This document shows, one piece after another, positions 63,122-64,000 of a stretch of 64,000 bases of DNA. The translations under genes were made by a program, and so were the position numbers. Numbering within the stretch: position 1 is the first letter of the stretch; each line of letters begins with the position of its first letter. The stretch is from Hymenobacter sp. YC55 (GTDB lineage: Bacteria; Bacteroidota; Bacteroidia; Cytophagales; Hymenobacteraceae): positions 248,001 to 312,000 of the forward strand of contig NZ_JARNTX010000003.1 in NCBI RefSeq assembly GCF_029433095.1, read 5' to 3'. The notes under the pieces were generated by a model. It searched no databases and was not told where the DNA came from. It saw only the letters and a program-made list of their open reading frames with translations.

Positions 63122-64000
63122 CTAGTTAAGGGCGGAATAAACCACGTTTGCCACCCGAAACCCTAAATCCCAGAACGAGCGGGGCAGGTATTCCTGGGCA
63201 TACACCAGGCCGATGAGGCGCTCCTGCGGGTCAACCCAATAGAAGGTATTGAACGCCCCGCTCCAAAAAAAGGAACCCGCGTTGAAGGGAACGGTGCCTT
63301 TGTTGCGGGCCGTAATCAGTTGGACCCCCAGACCGAATTGAAAGTTTTCGCCCTCGAAATTAATCGGTAGGTTATCGGCTATCTGGTTGGTAAGCAGGAG
63401 TTCAACCGTCTTTTTGCCTATTAGTTGTCGGCCTTCATACCGGCCTTTGTCTAAGAGCAACTGCAGAAAACGGGCGTAATCTTTGGTTGTCGAGGTAAGT
63501 CCGGCCCCACCCGACAGACTGGTGTCAGGCCGGGTAGGATAGGCTACGTCATTGCCCTCAAACAGCGGGGCGGCGCGCTTTTGCAGGCCTGCGGGCGTAC
63601 GCTCGTGTAGGGCCACCAAGCGGCTGGCCTGGGCCGCTGGCACCCGAAAAAAGGTGTCTTGCATGCCCAAGGGCGTAAAAATACGGCGTTGGAAAAAGGC
63701 ATCCAGCGGCATTCCGCTCCAAATTTCCACTAAGTGGCCGAGTACATCCACGCTTAGCCCATAGGTAAAAGCTTCGCCGGGCTGATGCAGTAGGGGCAGG
63801 CGGGCGAGTCGCAGCACGTTTTCGGCCACTACACCCGCGCTGCCTATACCTGTGGCGATGCCCGCCTGGGCGTAAATGGCGTTCAATCGGGCATCGGGAG
63901 CGAAGAGGGGATAAGCCAGGCCGGAGGTGTGGCGAAACAGGTCGCGAACTAGAATTTCCCGCTTGGCAGGTATGGTCGTGTACTTGCCCGTCGCTGCGTC
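63122..64000 (-). CDS. Serine hydrolase (beta-lactamase family), partial
   Basis: The gene runs off the right edge; 293 codons are visible. The frame is open to the last base, and the first residues seen (YTTIPAKREILVRDLFRHTS, then GLAYPL) match the class C beta-lactamase/esterase family. FTYGLSVDVLGHLVEIWSG carries the Tyr-x-Asn-equivalent region (here YGLS), and the C-terminal GAFNTFYWVDPQERLIGLVY is the usual end. The nucleophile Ser-x-x-Lys lies beyond the window. Such proteins are periplasmic esterases or D-amino-peptidases. The signal peptide cannot be judged. Confidence 0.9.
   Translation of the reverse strand, partial: DAATGKYTTIPAKREILVRDLFRHTSGLAYPLFAPDARLNAIYAQAGIATGIGSAGVVAENVLRLARLPLLHQPGEAFTYGLSVDVLGHLVEIWSGMPLDAFFQRRIFTPLGMQDTFFRVPAAQASRLVALHERTPAGLQKRAAPLFEGNDVAYPTRPDTSLSGGAGLTSTTKDYARFLQLLLDKGRYEGRQLIGKKTVELLLTNQIADNLPINFEGENFQFGLGVQLITARNKGTVPFNAGSFFWSGAFNTFYWVDPQERLIGLVYAQEYLPRSFWDLGFRVANVVYSALN

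Noticed and set aside
1..64000. CRISPR array, tRNA or rRNA gene, insertion sequence, prophage
   Set aside because: No spaced direct repeats of array type, no transposase or integrase, and no tRNA-like fold or rRNA sequence was recognised by eye; a covariance-model scan would be needed to exclude short RNAs.

Overview
The window is a chromosomal segment of a GC-rich member of the Bacteroidota, most like Hymenobacter or a close relative in the Cytophagales. The signs are an adjacent SusC/SusD pair with an ECF sigma factor and FecR anti-sigma factor, an alkaline phosphatase with a type IX secretion (T9SS) sorting domain, an Oar-like TonB receptor, Bacteroidota promoters (TAnnTTTG -7 box with a TTG about 20 bases upstream), and weak Shine-Dalgarno sites. 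No rRNA, tRNA, insertion sequence, prophage or CRISPR array was recognised.

Positions about 3.4-31.6 kb are the most coherent part: a phosphorus-scavenging island. It holds a Na/Pi cotransporter; a leftward run of ECF sigma, FecR, STN-domain SusC, SusD, an endonuclease/exonuclease/phosphatase-fold lipoprotein and a metallophosphoesterase fused to a PQQ-like propeller; a phytase-like esterase lipoprotein; a propeller protein; a T9SS alkaline phosphatase; a lone TonB receptor; an S1/P1 nuclease; a PHP-domain lipoprotein; and a Tat-exported PhoD. Several of these genes carry a shared promoter architecture: three or four 7-base units of the type NNTAAYA repeated every 11 bases, ending 9 or 10 bases before a -7 box. 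It resembles a Pho box and predicts one phosphate-starvation regulon. The proposed flow is: nucleic acids, phytate-like esters and phosphoesters are cut outside the cell or in the periplasm, SusCD and the TonB receptor import products, and the Na/Pi carrier takes up phosphate.

Positions 31.6-47 kb are accessory: AraC, HxlR, Crp and RidA genes with short-chain dehydrogenases, a CPBP protease, a DUF808 membrane protein, a cupin, a zinc-less alcohol dehydrogenase, acetyltransferases, and small unknown genes. Three genes in the window are frameshifted (acetyltransferase at 38.0 kb, Crp-like remnant at 44.8 kb, Crp at 51.2 kb). Two Crp-RidA gene pairs (43-44 kb and 50.6-51.7 kb) share a palindrome between the two genes.

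Positions 47-64 kb hold an orphan five-PAS histidine kinase; a TetR regulator divergent from an NAD(P)-binding oxidoreductase with a 28-bp perfect inverted repeat covering the promoter; an SDR with an AraC regulator; a monooxygenase-like membrane protein; a DUF2490 protein; a three-subunit molybdenum aldehyde oxidoreductase (PaoABC type) with a DoxX protein; another AraC regulator; and a serine hydrolase cut by the window end.
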